Source: Pontibacillus yanchengensis Y32 (GTDB lineage: Bacteria > Bacillota > Bacilli > Bacillales > BH030062). Taken from it: DNA of 32,988 nucleotides. The position numbers were made by a program, and so were the translations under genes. Positions 7,326 to 16,588 of this stretch are shown here, one piece after another (position 1 is the stretch's first letter; the number at the start of each line of letters is the position of its first letter). Under the pieces are notes generated by a model, which made no database searches, was not told the DNA's origin, and saw only the letters and a program-made list of their open reading frames with translations. Location: assembly GCF_000770635.1 (NCBI RefSeq), contig NZ_AVBF01000044.1:1-32988 (forward strand). Direction: 5' to 3'.

Positions 7326-8330
7326 TTCTCTTCGTAAAATAATCATTGTAAAGTCATCACGTAATTGAAAGTCCTGTAACCTCTCAAAATGACGGTAAAC
7401 TTGTTCCGTAATTTCTTGCGCGGATAAGTGTTTGTATTGGTGAATCACATCTGAGATTTCATCTCGCTCAATAAAACGATCTCCTGTTCTACATTCTGTT
7501 ACGCCATCTGTTAACAGAACGACCATATCACCTACATCCAGATGCTGAGTGTATTGTTCATATTTCACACTACGATCGACACCTAAAACAAGCCCTTCCG
7601 CTTCAATATCGTGGAAGGAATCATTTTTGGCGGAGTAATAAAACCCAGGTTCATGACCAGCTGAAGAGTAGTTAAATTCATGCGTATCAGGATCATACAA
7701 ACCATAAAACATTGTCACGAACATACTTGGATCCACGTTACGCTCAACCACACGATTCATACCTTCTAATATAACACTCGGTTCCATTCGACTATCCGGA
7801 AAACTATCCATGGAGTATTTGATCATCGACATACATAACGCAGCCGGTACTCCCTTTCCAATAACATCAGCTACCGCAATCCCAAGTGAACCCTCTTGGT
7901 CTTTAACAAAGTGGTAGTAATCCCCATTCATTTGTTTAGCAGGAGTACTAATGGCCCCTACGTCTAGTTCACTCATCTCAGGCTTTGTAGTTGAAAGTAG
8001 TGTCTGTTGCATATTAGCAGCTACAGAAATTTCAGATTGGAGCTCTAATTGTTTTTCACGCAAAGCCTGATATTCTTGATAAGCTAATCCGTAAGAAATC
8101 ATCGTTTCCAGTAAAAAATTCAAGGAACTTTGAATATTTGAAGGAATATCAGGGTACAACTCCAATAAGGCTTCAATATGAACATTAATAATCTCGTCTG
8201 GTGTTATATTTTGTTGGATCGAATGTTTACTGAATTGCTCTGCACGATAAAGAGCTTGTTCATTTTGTGTCTCAATATACTGTTTCAATAAGTCTTTATA
8301 GCTTTCCAAATCAAGCTTCAAGGTACTCAT
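7320..8330 (-). CDS. rsbU: RsbV-P phosphatase RsbU
   Basis: A 336-residue phosphatase with an N-terminal helical domain of about 85 residues that binds RsbT, and a C-terminal PP2C/SpoIIE-type domain. Metal-site motifs include NGDYYH, AVADVIGKGVPAAL and LLTDGVTECR. RsbT released from the stressosome activates it, after which it removes phosphate from RsbV. The ATG at 8330 follows AGAGGGGG. The stop codon doubles as part of the sigma-B -35 element. Short spacing to rsbT supports one operon. Confidence 0.97.
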   Translation of the reverse strand: MSTLKLDLESYKDLLKQYIETQNEQALYRAEQFSKHSIQQNITPDEIINVHIEALLELYPDIPSNIQSSLNFLLETMISYGLAYQEYQALREKQLELQSEISVAANMQQTLLSTTKPEMSELDVGAISTPAKQMNGDYYHFVKDQEGSLGIAVADVIGKGVPAALCMSMIKYSMDSFPDSRMEPSVILEGMNRVVERNVDPSMFVTMFYGLYDPDTHEFNYSSAGHEPGFYYSAKNDSFHDIEAEGLVLGVDRSVKYEQYTQHLDVGDMVVLLTDGVTECRTGDRFIERDEISDVIHQYKHLSAQEITEQVYRHFERLQDFQLRDDFTMIILRREV

Positions 8331-8346
8331 CCATTTGTTCCCCCTC

Positions 8347-8748
8347 TTAACGGAGCCATTTAACTACGTTTACTTCAGTCCCTTCCCCCTGCCTTGATAT
8401 TACATCAAATTCATCCATTAAACGCTTCACACCCGGAAGTCCTGCTCCAAGACCACCTGATGTTGAGAAACCATCTTCCATTACTTGCGTTACATCGCGA
8501 ATTCCTGGACCTTCATCAATCGCAATAATACGCAATCCTTTTTCATTTAGATTTTCTATTGTTTCAAAACAGACTTTACCAGTTCCAGCATACAAATATA
8601 TATTTCTGGCCAATTCAGAAATGGCTGTAGCAATTCGAGCTTGGTCTACTGTACCAAACCCAATCTTCTTTGAGATATCTCGCCCTAACTGTCGAGCACC
8701 TACAATGTCCCATTCCTTTTTAATATTCACACAGGATTGAAAGTCCAT
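8347..8748 (-). CDS. rsbT: Stressosome switch kinase RsbT
   Basis: A 133-residue GHKL serine/threonine kinase. ATPase motifs are ISELARNIYLYAG (N box), IDEGPGI, and GGLGAGLPGVKRL. In unstressed cells it is bound by the RsbR-RsbS stressosome; under stress it phosphorylates them, leaves and activates RsbU. The ATG lies 3 bases after the rsbS stop, with GAGGA inside the rsbS end as ribosome site, so translation is probably coupled. Confidence 0.97.
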   Translation of the reverse strand: MDFQSCVNIKKEWDIVGARQLGRDISKKIGFGTVDQARIATAISELARNIYLYAGTGKVCFETIENLNEKGLRIIAIDEGPGIRDVTQVMEDGFSTSGGLGAGLPGVKRLMDEFDVISRQGEGTEVNVVKWLR

Positions 8749-8751
8749 GCA

Positions 8752-9108
8752 CTAGTCCTCCAATTCCTGACGAAGTTTAATCAACCCTTGTTCTAAGTCT
8801 AGTGCCGTTGGTACATCCTGAAGGTGAATGCCAAGGTCAATTAACGTCATGGCCACTGCTGGCTGTATGCCGGTTAGGACTACTTTTGCACCCATTAAGT
8901 CTGACATGGATACAACATCCCCTAATACTTTTGCAATAAAGGAATCAATGATATCTACGGAGGTTAAGTCGATAACCACACCTGTAGCTCCACTCTCGTG
9001 GATTTTATTTAATAAATCTTCTTGAAATTGTATTGCTGTTTGATCATCAAGATCTATTTGTATAGAAATCAAGAGGTAATTGTGAAGTTTTAAAATTGGT
9101 ACTCTCAT
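8752..9108 (-). CDS. rsbS: Stressosome scaffold protein RsbS
   Basis: A 118-residue single STAS domain, close to B. subtilis RsbS throughout ([28 protein letters not shown]). The serine in IIDSF, residue 56 with this start, matches the RsbT phosphorylation site (S59). I prefer the ATG at 9108: GGGGAGTG lies 8 bases upstream, whereas a GTG at 9117 would sit on top of that site. The start is 5 bases after the rsbR stop. With RsbR it forms the stressosome core. Confidence 0.95.
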   Translation of the reverse strand: MRVPILKLHNYLLISIQIDLDDQTAIQFQEDLLNKIHESGATGVVIDLTSVDIIDSFIAKVLGDVVSMSDLMGAKVVLTGIQPAVAMTLIDLGIHLQDVPTALDLEQGLIKLRQELED

Positions 9109-9113
9109 TTCGT

Positions 9114-9983
9114 TCACTCCCCATCTAAAGAGTCGATAAGCTCTTCTATGTCTTTATGTTGACCTTCTAGTTCAACTATTTGTCGATTGGTAATTTCAAG
9201 CGCTGATTCGAACCCTTTTCTCAACGAACTCTTTGTCGGGAATTTGCTTAAGTCAATCCCTAAATTCACAATCGTTTGAGCAATTTCTGGTCTAATTCCT
9301 ACGAGTATACAAGTAGAACCAATTAATCTTACTGCTTCAGCAGCTTGAATAATATGATGAGCTACCATGGTATCTACAACTGGAACACCAGTAATATCAA
9401 TTAACACAACTTCAGAATGGTGTTTGATCACACCATCTAAGAGATTCTCCATTATTTGTTTTGCTCTTTCCGTATCAATTGTTCCAATTAAAGGCATGAC
9501 CGTAATGTTTTCCATTACCGGAATCAAGGGAGCTGATAATTCTTGGAGGGCTACCTTTTGAAGAGAAACAATATTTTCCCAACTACCAGAATATTCGTTC
9601 ACTAATTGGTTGATGATGGGGTCGACCCATTCATCTACTTTTGAGAGGATTTCAGAGAAGTAATCCGTATCTACTTTCGTTGACTGACTCAAAATATAAT
9701 TAATCGTAACTCGGCGAAACGCCTGCATACCATCGGTAAGGTAGCTTAATGGCCATCCTAGGTTGATAAGACGTTCTGCAAAGCCTTCAATGTCATTTGT
9801 TAACCCTTTCTTTTCCAAGCTAGAGAAAATAACATTTACAAACTCCCGATTTGTACTTTCAAATAATTCGTCTGAAATAGTAGAAGTATAATCGTGTTTG
9901 CGGTTCTTCTCAATTTCTTCTAACCACATTCGAACTATATCATCACTATTGTTAAGAACAATTTCCTTTAAGTTTGTTTCCAC
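9114..9983 (-). CDS. rsbR: Stressosome co-antagonist RsbR (RsbRA type)
   Basis: A 289-residue protein with a variable N-terminal non-heme globin-like sensor domain (about 1-140), a linker, and a highly conserved C-terminal STAS domain ([36 protein letters not shown]). Starting at the GTG at 9983, threonines fall at 171 (GTIDTER) and 205 (VVDTMV), the exact B. subtilis RsbT phosphorylation sites. AGGGGGGA lies 7 bases before this GTG; the longer ATG frame would place the ribosome site inside the gene. It is first in the rsbRST-UVW-sigB-rsbX operon. The sensor-domain sequence is the divergent part, so the signal it detects cannot be read here. Confidence 0.95.
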   Translation of the reverse strand: METNLKEIVLNNSDDIVRMWLEEIEKNRKHDYTSTISDELFESTNREFVNVIFSSLEKKGLTNDIEGFAERLINLGWPLSYLTDGMQAFRRVTINYILSQSTKVDTDYFSEILSKVDEWVDPIINQLVNEYSGSWENIVSLQKVALQELSAPLIPVMENITVMPLIGTIDTERAKQIMENLLDGVIKHHSEVVLIDITGVPVVDTMVAHHIIQAAEAVRLIGSTCILVGIRPEIAQTIVNLGIDLSKFPTKSSLRKGFESALEITNRQIVELEGQHKDIEELIDSLDGE

Positions 9984-10016
9984 GCGAGAATCCCCCCTGT
10001 TCATCTGATATATCGC

Positions 10017-10045
10017 ACTATACCGTATCTATTGTCACACTTTCA
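10017..10045 (-). promoter_or_regulatory. Possible sigma-A promoter of the rsbR operon
   Basis: On the minus strand, TGAAAG (10040-10045), 17 bases, then TATAGT (10017-10022), about 30 bases before the rsbR GTG. The -10 is good and the -35 weak. A TATAAT further upstream lacks a matching -35. Confidence 0.35.
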
Positions 10046-10254
10046 CTTATGTAACGTAAACCAACATGCGCTATATTTATAAAATAATATTATACTTACC
10101 ACTCTATCACCAAGAGACAAAAACAGCCAATAAAAAACACAAAAATTACGTGATTATTACACTTTCCTAACAAAGGAAATTTTTGCCGTTCATTTTATTA
10201 GACCTTTTCTCAATTAATGAACCACCGCTCATTTTTTGTTAAGAGAAAATAAGC

Positions 10255-10400
10255 ATTACTTATACCTCGGCGTTGGACCGGAACCAGACGTCTATGCCAG
10301 AAACCTATACTTTCTCCACCTATAAAGAAAACTTGCCTATTGGCAAGCCTTTGGTGTGAACAGAGGCGTAATTTGGCTTATACGTTCCTCCTGAAAAAGC
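10255..10400. repeat. Structured intergenic element of unknown class
   Basis: A gene-free stretch between ndoA and rsbR, richer in GC than its surroundings. It contains CAGACGTCTATG with a palindromic AGACGTCT, a perfect hairpin CTTGCC-TATT-GGCAAG (10332-10347), and a GCCT...AGGC pairing next to it. Both ends carry CTTATAC (before CTCGG and before GTTCC). On the minus strand an excellent ribosome-site-like AGGAGG (about 10385-10390) has no start codon after it. It has the look of a dispersed repeat but has no second copy in this window. The remaining part, 10046-10254, is AT-rich and shows nothing clear. Confidence 0.4.
10326..10348 (-). terminator. Terminator-like hairpin inside the 10255-10400 element
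   Basis: On the minus strand CTTGCC, loop AATA, GGCAAG, then TTTTCTTT. It lies well beyond the ndoA terminator, so it would act on readthrough or on a separate short transcript. Confidence 0.45.
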
Positions 10401-10417
10401 TCTAACCTTCCGAAAGT

Positions 10418-10453
10418 GAAAAAAATAAAGCTACTCGCTTGTTGAGTAGCTTT
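10418..10453 (-). terminator. Terminator of ndoAI-ndoA
   Basis: On the minus strand AAAGCTACTC, 7-base loop, GAGTAGCTTT, then ATTTTTTT. A strong intrinsic terminator 5 bases after the ndoA stop. Confidence 0.9.
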
Positions 10454-10457
10454 ATTT

Positions 10458-10808
10458 CTAAAAGTCAATGAGCCCCAGGCTGATTTGTAATGCTTCGTCA
10501 ACTCTTCCCATCATCGTATCATCAAGGTGAGTGATCTTATCTGTCAGTCTTTGTTTATCGATTGTTCTGATTTGCTCTAGTAAGATAACAGAATCTCTTT
10601 CAAATCCGTACTTTTCTGCATCAATTTCGACATGTGTTGGTAATTTAGCTTTTTGTATTTGCGCTGTTATGGCCGCCACAATTACTGTGGGGCTAAAACG
10701 GTTACCGATATCATTTTGAAGGATCAAGACTGGGCGGACGCCCCCTTGCTCAGAACCTACGACCGGTGATAGATCGGCAAAGTAAACGTCGCCTCTTTTC
10801 ACGATCAA
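10458..10808 (-). CDS. ndoA: mRNA interferase toxin NdoA (EndoA, MazF family)
   Basis: A 116-residue MazF/PemK-type ribosome-independent endoribonuclease, nearly identical to B. subtilis EndoA, which cuts single-stranded RNA at UACAU. Conserved stretches are [20 protein letters not shown] (active-site Arg in GSEQGGVRP) and [18 protein letters not shown]. Translation starts at TTG 10808, as in B. subtilis; GGGGTG lies 7 bases upstream, inside the antitoxin gene end. The gap to ndoAI is 4 bases, so the antitoxin is made first from the shared mRNA. A terminator follows. Confidence 0.97.
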   Translation of the reverse strand: MIVKRGDVYFADLSPVVGSEQGGVRPVLILQNDIGNRFSPTVIVAAITAQIQKAKLPTHVEIDAEKYGFERDSVILLEQIRTIDKQRLTDKITHLDDTMMGRVDEALQISLGLIDF

Positions 10809-10812
10809 ACCC

Positions 10813-11088
10813 TTACACCCCGCTCACTAAGCGTTCACAGGTTGTTTCTGCCTCCTCTTCAGCTTGAAAAGCTTCTGAAGCAATGTTTAAGTTTATCTTC
10901 GCCATCTCCATATAACCTTGGCGCATTGTTTCTCTAATGTGGCGTTTCTTACGCTCACGCAAATACATTTTTGTCGCTTGATAAATAAAGTCGCTCCGAT
11001 CACCATTTTCAAGTTGTACCATGCCATCTAGTTCATTTAATAAATGCTGTGGCAATTTAACTACGATTTCTTGTGAACTTTCGGACAC
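10813..11088 (-). CDS. ndoAI: Antitoxin NdoAI (EndoAI)
   Basis: A 91-residue ribbon-helix-helix antitoxin that binds and neutralises NdoA and probably represses its own promoter. The N-terminal DNA-binding part is [18 protein letters not shown]; the C-terminal toxin-binding part, [20 protein letters not shown], is strongly conserved with B. subtilis. Start is GTG, 9 bases after GGAGGTG. Its own sigma-A promoter separates it from alr. Confidence 0.96.
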   Translation of the reverse strand: MSESSQEIVVKLPQHLLNELDGMVQLENGDRSDFIYQATKMYLRERKKRHIRETMRQGYMEMAKINLNIASEAFQAEEEAETTCERLVSGV

Positions 11089-11144
11089 AAAAATGCACCT
11101 CCACCATCAACTAAACACCAGTTAATCGATTTAATTCTAAACCC

Positions 11145-11173
11145 ATCATACCACTCAAAAAGGGGGTTTGCAA
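11145..11173 (-). promoter_or_regulatory. Sigma-A promoter of ndoAI-ndoA
   Basis: On the minus strand, TTGCAA (11168-11173), 17 bases, then TATGAT (11145-11150) with extended TG (TGGTATGAT). It lies about 57 bases before the ndoAI start. Confidence 0.8.
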
Positions 11174-11245
11174 AGGCTCTTAAAATATTTTGTTCCAAAT
11201 TACGTTTTTTTCTGTCATTTTCAGGGTATCCCGCTCGAATTTTCG

Positions 11246-12418
11246 TTATTCAAGTTCTTCAATAGAAAGGGAGTTTTCTATTTCGATAATATTTTCATCT
11301 TTCACGTAAATTCTCGGCACTCGATAGCTAATAAGACATGGGATTTCATAGTTAATAGTATCGACATAGCTTGCAACTTCATCCATCTCAATTTCTTCAG
11401 ATTTCTGTTTGCCAATCAACGTTACCTTAGTGCCTACTGGATAGTATTGATCTAGTTTAATCATAAACTGATCCATACATATTTTCCCGACAATCGGAAC
11501 TCTTTTACCGTTAACTAAGACATCCATACCCTGTAGCTTTCGAATCCACCCATCTGCGTATCCTAAAGGAATTGTTCCAATCCATTCCTTCCCTTTAGTC
11601 GTATAGTCTGCTCCGTAGCTAATCGATTCTCCCTCTGGCATTTCTTTCACATGAATTAATTGACTATGCAGTGAAAAAGCAGGCTTTAACGGTATTGAAT
11701 CTATGGCTTTCACATCTGATGAAGGAGATAATCCATACATCCCTATGCCAAAACGAACCATGTGATGCATTTGATCAGGAAATCTCATGCTAGCTGCACT
11801 ATTTCCAGTATGAATTTGAACAGGTTCACTCCATAACCGTTGAAATTCCTCCAACAGCTCTTCAAAACGACCTTGTTGTTTTTCAAAGTAGCTTACATCT
11901 TCCTCATCAGCTGTAGCAAAATGAGTAAATACACCGTCAAGTTTCAACCTAGGGTCATTGAATGCTTGCAACACGTTATTCAATTCCTCTTTTGTGCGGA
12001 TGCCTATCCTGCCCATTCCTGTATCCCATTTTATATGAAGGGAAATGGGTTCAGTAAACGACTGGCTCTTTACTTCTTCAAGCCAATCCACCTGAAAGAC
12101 CGTCACACTAATATCGTGCTTGGCTGCGAGATGAACATCTTGAGGGCGTATCCACCCCATTACTAAAATTGGAGCGCTTATACCTTCTTCTCGTAGTTTC
12201 AGAGCTTCATCTAGTAAAGAAACTGCTAGTGCCTGAGCACCAGCTTCTAAGGCAGCTTGTGCTACTTGAACATCCCCGTGTCCATAAGCATTTGCTTTCA
12301 CTACTGCATATATACCTGTTTGTTTGTTTAAGTTTTGTTGTAATCGCTGGATATTATCTTTGATCGAATCTAAACGAACTTCTACCCAGGAATCTCTATA
12401 ATACGTTTCGATAGCCAA
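11246..12418 (-). CDS. alr: Alanine racemase
   Basis: A 390-residue fold-type III PLP enzyme interconverting L- and D-alanine for peptidoglycan. The PLP lysine is K41 in AVVKANAYGHGD; other family motifs are FTHFATADE, NSAASMRFP, VRFGIGMYGL, the catalytic-tyrosine motif SYGADY, and GKICMDQFM. I chose the TTG at 12418: GGAGAGGGG lies about 8 bases upstream, while the ATG at 12442 has no ribosome site and would put this site inside the gene. A near-consensus sigma-A promoter precedes it. In B. subtilis alr also lies between ydcC and ndoAI. Confidence 0.95.
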   Translation of the reverse strand: MAIETYYRDSWVEVRLDSIKDNIQRLQQNLNKQTGIYAVVKANAYGHGDVQVAQAALEAGAQALAVSLLDEALKLREEGISAPILVMGWIRPQDVHLAAKHDISVTVFQVDWLEEVKSQSFTEPISLHIKWDTGMGRIGIRTKEELNNVLQAFNDPRLKLDGVFTHFATADEEDVSYFEKQQGRFEELLEEFQRLWSEPVQIHTGNSAASMRFPDQMHHMVRFGIGMYGLSPSSDVKAIDSIPLKPAFSLHSQLIHVKEMPEGESISYGADYTTKGKEWIGTIPLGYADGWIRKLQGMDVLVNGKRVPIVGKICMDQFMIKLDQYYPVGTKVTLIGKQKSEEIEMDEVASYVDTINYEIPCLISYRVPRIYVKDENIIEIENSLSIEELE

Positions 12419-12457
12419 CCAAGATCCCCTCTCCACTTCCATGCTCTATTTACTATT

Positions 12458-12486
12458 ATTATTCATTTTGGTGAAAAGCATGTCAA
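12458..12486 (-). promoter_or_regulatory. Sigma-A promoter of alr
   Basis: On the minus strand, TTGACA (12481-12486), 17 bases, then AATAAT (12458-12463): a perfect -35 and five of six -10 matches. Confidence 0.75.
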
Positions 12487-12595
12487 TAAAAATAAAGAAG
12501 GTAGCATTTCTTTTGTTTTAAACATTGGTAACTACTTAGATGGAATCCGTCTCCCTAACCGTGAGAAATCCCTTTTAACTAGATGGAATACATAT

Positions 12596-12637
12596 AAAAA
12601 AATAAAAGCAGACTCACATTCTATGCCTGAGTCTGCT
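12596..12637 (-). terminator. Terminator of the acpS-nnr-ydcC unit
   Basis: On the minus strand AGCAGACTC, loop, GAGTCTGCT, followed by TTTATTTTTTT. It lies 17 bases after the lipoprotein stop and ends the upstream unit before the alr promoter. Confidence 0.88.
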
Positions 12638-12653
12638 AGAGTTGTTCATGCTA

Positions 12654-13670
12654 TTATTTAACTACAGTACCTTGTACGGATTGTGCGATGTGAATCATTT
12701 CTTCCTTCGTTAAATCTTTACTTGCCAAGGTAAAGTTCATGCCGGCATGTGACCATTCAAGCGTAGAATTGGACCATGCTCCCATCGTATAACCAAGGTT
12801 TACTGGTTCACCTTCAACCGTAACTGGAACAGATGCACTTGCAGGTAATGTTTCAAACGACTCTTGGATTAGCGTATAGGATTTATCACCCTTGAAGGTA
12901 AGAATCACACGCTTGCCATTGTTCGTGTCTACTTCCTTCTTCTCTTCTAGTTCAGCATTTCCAACTGTTGTTTCAGGGTATAATACTGTGAACGTAGCTT
13001 CTTGTTGGTTCGCCATGACTGGAACACCAAGCACTCCACTTGTCATATTCTTCTCTGTAGTAAATGCATCATCATTAAAGGTTGGATTTAGTTCAAAAGA
13101 AGTAAATTGAACTTCTACAACCGGTTTTCTGTCTTTGTCTAATACTTTCACCATGACTGGTGTTAATTCTTTTTTGTCAAAATAAATTTCTTGATAAGGA
13201 AGGTTTTTGCTGTTTTGATAGTTTGTCTTTGTTTCAAATACATAATATTCTTCTGTTGATTTGAATTTTGCATCAGAATCTTTCTTCACATCTGCCACAA
13301 GGGAACCGTAAAGATAAGGCTGACTGCTATTTTCTGGCCAATCACTTTGGAATTTAAAGCTTTTATTCAACGCAGGTGTCAATACGAAAACACCTTCTTC
13401 ATTACGAAGAATGATTTGACTGCCTTGTTGATCTTTTTCGTTATTTAATAACACACGATAGTAATCTTTCTTCTTATGCCACACGTCTATATTATACTTT
13501 TGCGCTTCCTCACCCGTTTGCAAACTCATCGTTGCCTGTGCCTTATACCCTGTCATTTGCTCTAGCTTTTTATCTAATGACTTGACGACATCTTCCTTGG
13601 ATTTTTCGCCACAGGCGGCTAATACAAGAATCAAGGATGCGACAATTAATAGCCACACTTTTCTTTTCAT
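12654..13670 (-). CDS. ydcC: LolA-like outer-membrane-sorting-fold lipoprotein (YdcC type)
   Basis: A 338-residue secreted lipoprotein. The signal peptide MKRKVWLLIVASLILVLAAC has a clear LAAC lipobox with C20 as the lipidated residue. The rest resembles the LolA/LppX-like fold of B. subtilis YdcC (blocks VWHKKKDYYRVLL, YYVFETKTNYQN, EIYFDKKELTP, VEVQFTSFELNP), followed by a C-terminal domain ending in DLTKEEMIHIAQSVQG. Its substrate is unknown; B. subtilis ydcC belongs to the sporulation sigma-E regulon. The ATG at 13670 is 8 bases after AAAGGAG; a GTG two codons earlier is less well placed. It follows nnr by 51 bases with no terminator. Confidence 0.9.
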   Translation of the reverse strand: MKRKVWLLIVASLILVLAACGEKSKEDVVKSLDKKLEQMTGYKAQATMSLQTGEEAQKYNIDVWHKKKDYYRVLLNNEKDQQGSQIILRNEEGVFVLTPALNKSFKFQSDWPENSSQPYLYGSLVADVKKDSDAKFKSTEEYYVFETKTNYQNSKNLPYQEIYFDKKELTPVMVKVLDKDRKPVVEVQFTSFELNPTFNDDAFTTEKNMTSGVLGVPVMANQQEATFTVLYPETTVGNAELEEKKEVDTNNGKRVILTFKGDKSYTLIQESFETLPASASVPVTVEGEPVNLGYTMGAWSNSTLEWSHAGMNFTLASKDLTKEEMIHIAQSVQGTVVK

Positions 13671-13721
13671 AATCACAACTCCTTTGTCTCATTTCAATGG
13701 ACAAAGGGAACGCATTCACCA

Positions 13722-15242
13722 CTACCTCAATAATGCACGATACGTTTGGGCTAGCCCTTCTATTAAGTCGCTAGCTAGTAAATCATATGTTGAATGCTGA
13801 TGTTGAACTAATAAATCTGCCGTATAACCATGGATCCAAGTGCCATTACACAATGCTTCCTCAACAGTTTGGGATTGCATCACCATCGCCAAAAGAATAC
13901 CCGCTAATACATCACCACTTCCACCCTTGGCCATCCCAGGGTTCCCTGTTACAGTAACCCATTGGTGTCCTTGTGGAGTTGTAATGATCGTAAAGGCACC
14001 TTTTAACACAACGTACACCTGAAATTCTTCTGCAAATGCTTTAGAATAAGCAAAAGGCTGATGGAGAAGCTCAGGTATGGATACATCTAAAAGAGTTGCC
14101 ATCTCTCCAGGATGTGGTGTTAGTATAGTTGGGTTCTGGCGTGCTTTAAGACTAGAAAGATTTCCTTTAAGTGCATATAACCCATCAGCATCTATGAGCA
14201 GAGCCCCTTGAGTTTTTTCTAATGCTACTTGGATCATTCTTTCCGCTTCACTATGTCTGCCCATCCCCATTCCTATCGCGATTGCATCATAAGAAAAATC
14301 AACGCTGCCTATATCGCTTATATATCCACCTTCTGAAGGAAGAGTGGTATATGTTGCCTCCACAACAGTGGACGCCAGGGCCGTGATTGTTTCTTGAACA
14401 GTTGCCACAGTAAGTAATCCTGCGCCTGCTCGTAATGCAGCACGAGAAGTCATAGCGATAGAACCAGGCATAGCTACAGCACCACCAATTACTAACCCCT
14501 TACCATGCTTTCCCTTATGAGAAAAAGCGTCTCGTATCGGCAATGTGTTGCTCACATCTTGTTCGGCCCAAACTCTCTTTTGACTCTGCTGGGACTGAAT
14601 CACAGTAGATGGCAGTCCTATATCAACTACCTCCCAACGGCCATAGTAAGCAGCTGTGTGCTCTAGAAAAGCAGACACTTTTGGATACTGAATGACTACA
14701 GTTCGATCCGCTTGTACAGCTTGATCAACTTTCACACCTTCATCAGCCGGAAGACCACTAGGGAGATCTACAGAAATAACCTCTCCTTCGAATTGATTTA
14801 CGAAAGAAATGAGCTGATTATATGGAGATCGAATCGCACCTTTGACCCCGATTCCAAGCAACGCATCAATCAGAACATCCTTTTCCTTAAGAGAGTGTCC
14901 CAGGTTCTCTACATCCTCATACCTTGTGAATGTAAATCCGCTATTACGGAACACGTCACGATGATAGGCTGCATCTCCTTTGATTTCAGACGGAGAAGCA
15001 CAAACAATCACCTCAACATCGTACCCTCTCTGCAAAAGGGTCCTGGCAATGACAAACCCATCGCCTCCATTATTCCCTTTACCAATCAAAACAGCTAATC
15101 GTTTTTGGTCTGATACAAAAAGCTCTATTTGATCGGCAACAGCTCTTCCTGCATTCTCCATTAATAGCTTTCCTTCAACACCAATACGTTCAATAGCGAA
15201 TTGGTCCGTATCGTACATTTCTTGAGCGGTGACAAAATACAA
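13722..15242 (-). CDS. nnr: Bifunctional NAD(P)H-hydrate repair enzyme Nnr
   Basis: A 506-residue fusion that repairs hydrated NADH/NADPH. The N-terminal YjeF epimerase domain (about 1-215) has GKGNNGGDGFV at 54-64 and interconverts R and S hydrates. The C-terminal ribokinase-like dehydratase domain (about 225-500) has HKGKHGKGLVIGG, LTPHPGEMATLL and NPGMAKGGSGDVLAGI (GGSGD at 440-444) and converts the S form back using ADP. Translation starts at TTG, 8 bases after GGAGGG. It sits between acpS and ydcC; many Firmicutes have nnr beside acpS. Confidence 0.95.
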   Translation of the reverse strand: MYFVTAQEMYDTDQFAIERIGVEGKLLMENAGRAVADQIELFVSDQKRLAVLIGKGNNGGDGFVIARTLLQRGYDVEVIVCASPSEIKGDAAYHRDVFRNSGFTFTRYEDVENLGHSLKEKDVLIDALLGIGVKGAIRSPYNQLISFVNQFEGEVISVDLPSGLPADEGVKVDQAVQADRTVVIQYPKVSAFLEHTAAYYGRWEVVDIGLPSTVIQSQQSQKRVWAEQDVSNTLPIRDAFSHKGKHGKGLVIGGAVAMPGSIAMTSRAALRAGAGLLTVATVQETITALASTVVEATYTTLPSEGGYISDIGSVDFSYDAIAIGMGMGRHSEAERMIQVALEKTQGALLIDADGLYALKGNLSSLKARQNPTILTPHPGEMATLLDVSIPELLHQPFAYSKAFAEEFQVYVVLKGAFTIITTPQGHQWVTVTGNPGMAKGGSGDVLAGILLAMVMQSQTVEEALCNGTWIHGYTADLLVQHQHSTYDLLASDLIEGLAQTYRALLR

Positions 15243-15318
15243 TCTCGTTCCCTCCTACCCGCACTAAAATATATGAGACAAACTTTGTGAATATGCAGAC
15301 TAGCCTGACAAGCTTTTT

Positions 15319-15675
15319 TTAATCCTCCAAAATAACCTGGGCAATTGCGTGAGATTGACTATGTGAAATCGACACCCAAATGTTGAAATCACAACCTCGT
15401 ACCTTCATGGTTGGAGCACCTTGTTCACTTTTTAAAATCGTTATATCTTGGAAGGAACATGTACTACCAATTCCTGTACCCATCGCTTTTCCAAAAGCTT
15501 CTTTCGCAGCAAAACGTCCAGCCACAAATTCTGCTCGTCTATATGTAGCACTTATGTTTTGGAATAACAACACTTCTTCTTCCGTTAATACTCTATTGAT
15601 AAATCGTTTATTTTTTTCCATCGCAGTAAAGATTCGTTCCACTTCTACTAAATCGATTCCAATCCCTCTAATCAT
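15319..15675 (-). CDS. acpS: Holo-[acyl-carrier-protein] synthase AcpS
   Basis: A 118-residue enzyme that transfers phosphopantetheine from CoA to a serine of acyl carrier protein, as a trimer. It begins MIRGIGIDLVEVERI, with Mg-binding D8, and has the catalytic helix RFAAKEAFGKAMG with E59. The ATG at 15675 follows AAAAGGTGG by 6 bases; longer frames lack support. First gene of acpS-nnr-ydcC, divergent from the rhomboid gene; the 140-base gap must hold both promoters. Confidence 0.96.
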   Translation of the reverse strand: MIRGIGIDLVEVERIFTAMEKNKRFINRVLTEEEVLLFQNISATYRRAEFVAGRFAAKEAFGKAMGTGIGSTCSFQDITILKSEQGAPTMKVRGCDFNIWVSISHSQSHAIAQVILED

Positions 15676-15814
15676 TTTATACCACCTTTTCACTGAAGCT
15701 AAGCACGTAAGATTTTGTGTGAATACATAGATTTGATAGGCTATTTATAACATGAATTTGGCCCATTCGTTGTATAATGATGATAACTGAAATTTACGAT
15801 AAGGAGAACTCACT

Positions 15815-16582
15815 ATGTTTTTTCGTACCGAATCGTTTCAACAATTTATTCGCTCGTATCCTATTATTACCTTCTTAATCGGACTTCATCTATTTTTATG
15901 GTTGATGACTGATTTTCTTGGCCTGCCAATCTTCACTCAACTAGAACGAACCGCTTTGGGGGTGAACCAATATATCGCGCAAGGGGAGTACTGGCGATTG
16001 GTTACACCGATATTTTTTCATGCTGGCTTTACCCACGCATTATTTAATTCATTCTCGCTTGTTCTATTTGGCCCAGCCTTAGAGCAAATGTTAGGAAAAA
16101 CCAAGTTTATTGTAGCTTACCTTGGGTCGGGTATCATTGGCAATGTCGGAACCTATCTATTTGGTCCTGATATCTACGCGCACCTTGGAGCATCTGGAGC
16201 TATCTTTGGACTATTTGGTATTTATTTATACATGATCTATGCTCGAAAAGATTTAATCGACCAAGCCAATGCACAGGTTGTCCTGACGATTGCCGTAATC
16301 GGTGTGATTATGACGATTATCCGCCCTGGAATCAATGTGTATGGCCATATGTTTGGCTTACTCGGCGGGGTACTTCTAGCTCCAATTGTATTAGCTAGGG
16401 CAAGACCCTATTCCCCATACCGTAACGCTCCAACTCGCAAAAGCTATACAGATACAGATATTGGCTTCGACCCAAATCGCTGGAACAAGCGTAGATTGCC
16501 GTGGAGAAAGTTTTTACCGAAGCTCTTATGGGGTGGGTTGATTATTTTAGTCTTATTGGGATTACTGGCACGGTTAGTTTAG
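15815..16582 (+). CDS. ydcA: Rhomboid family intramembrane serine protease
   Basis: A 255-residue membrane protein with about six transmembrane segments. The catalytic dyad is visible: serine 127 in HLGASGAIFG and histidine 178 in VYGHMFGLLGG. The WRLVTPIFFHAGFTHALFNS block is the usual first conserved element. It cleaves within membrane segments of other proteins; the substrate is unknown. The C-terminal tail is basic and ends in a short hydrophobic segment. AAGGAG lies 8 bases before the ATG, and a TATAAT at 15773-15778 may be the -10, though its -35 is poor. It matches B. subtilis ydcA, next to acpS. Confidence 0.93.
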   Translation: MFFRTESFQQFIRSYPIITFLIGLHLFLWLMTDFLGLPIFTQLERTALGVNQYIAQGEYWRLVTPIFFHAGFTHALFNSFSLVLFGPALEQMLGKTKFIVAYLGSGIIGNVGTYLFGPDIYAHLGASGAIFGLFGIYLYMIYARKDLIDQANAQVVLTIAVIGVIMTIIRPGINVYGHMFGLLGGVLLAPIVLARARPYSPYRNAPTRKSYTDTDIGFDPNRWNKRRLPWRKFLPKLLWGGLIILVLLGLLARLV

Positions 16583-16588
16583 TTTGGA

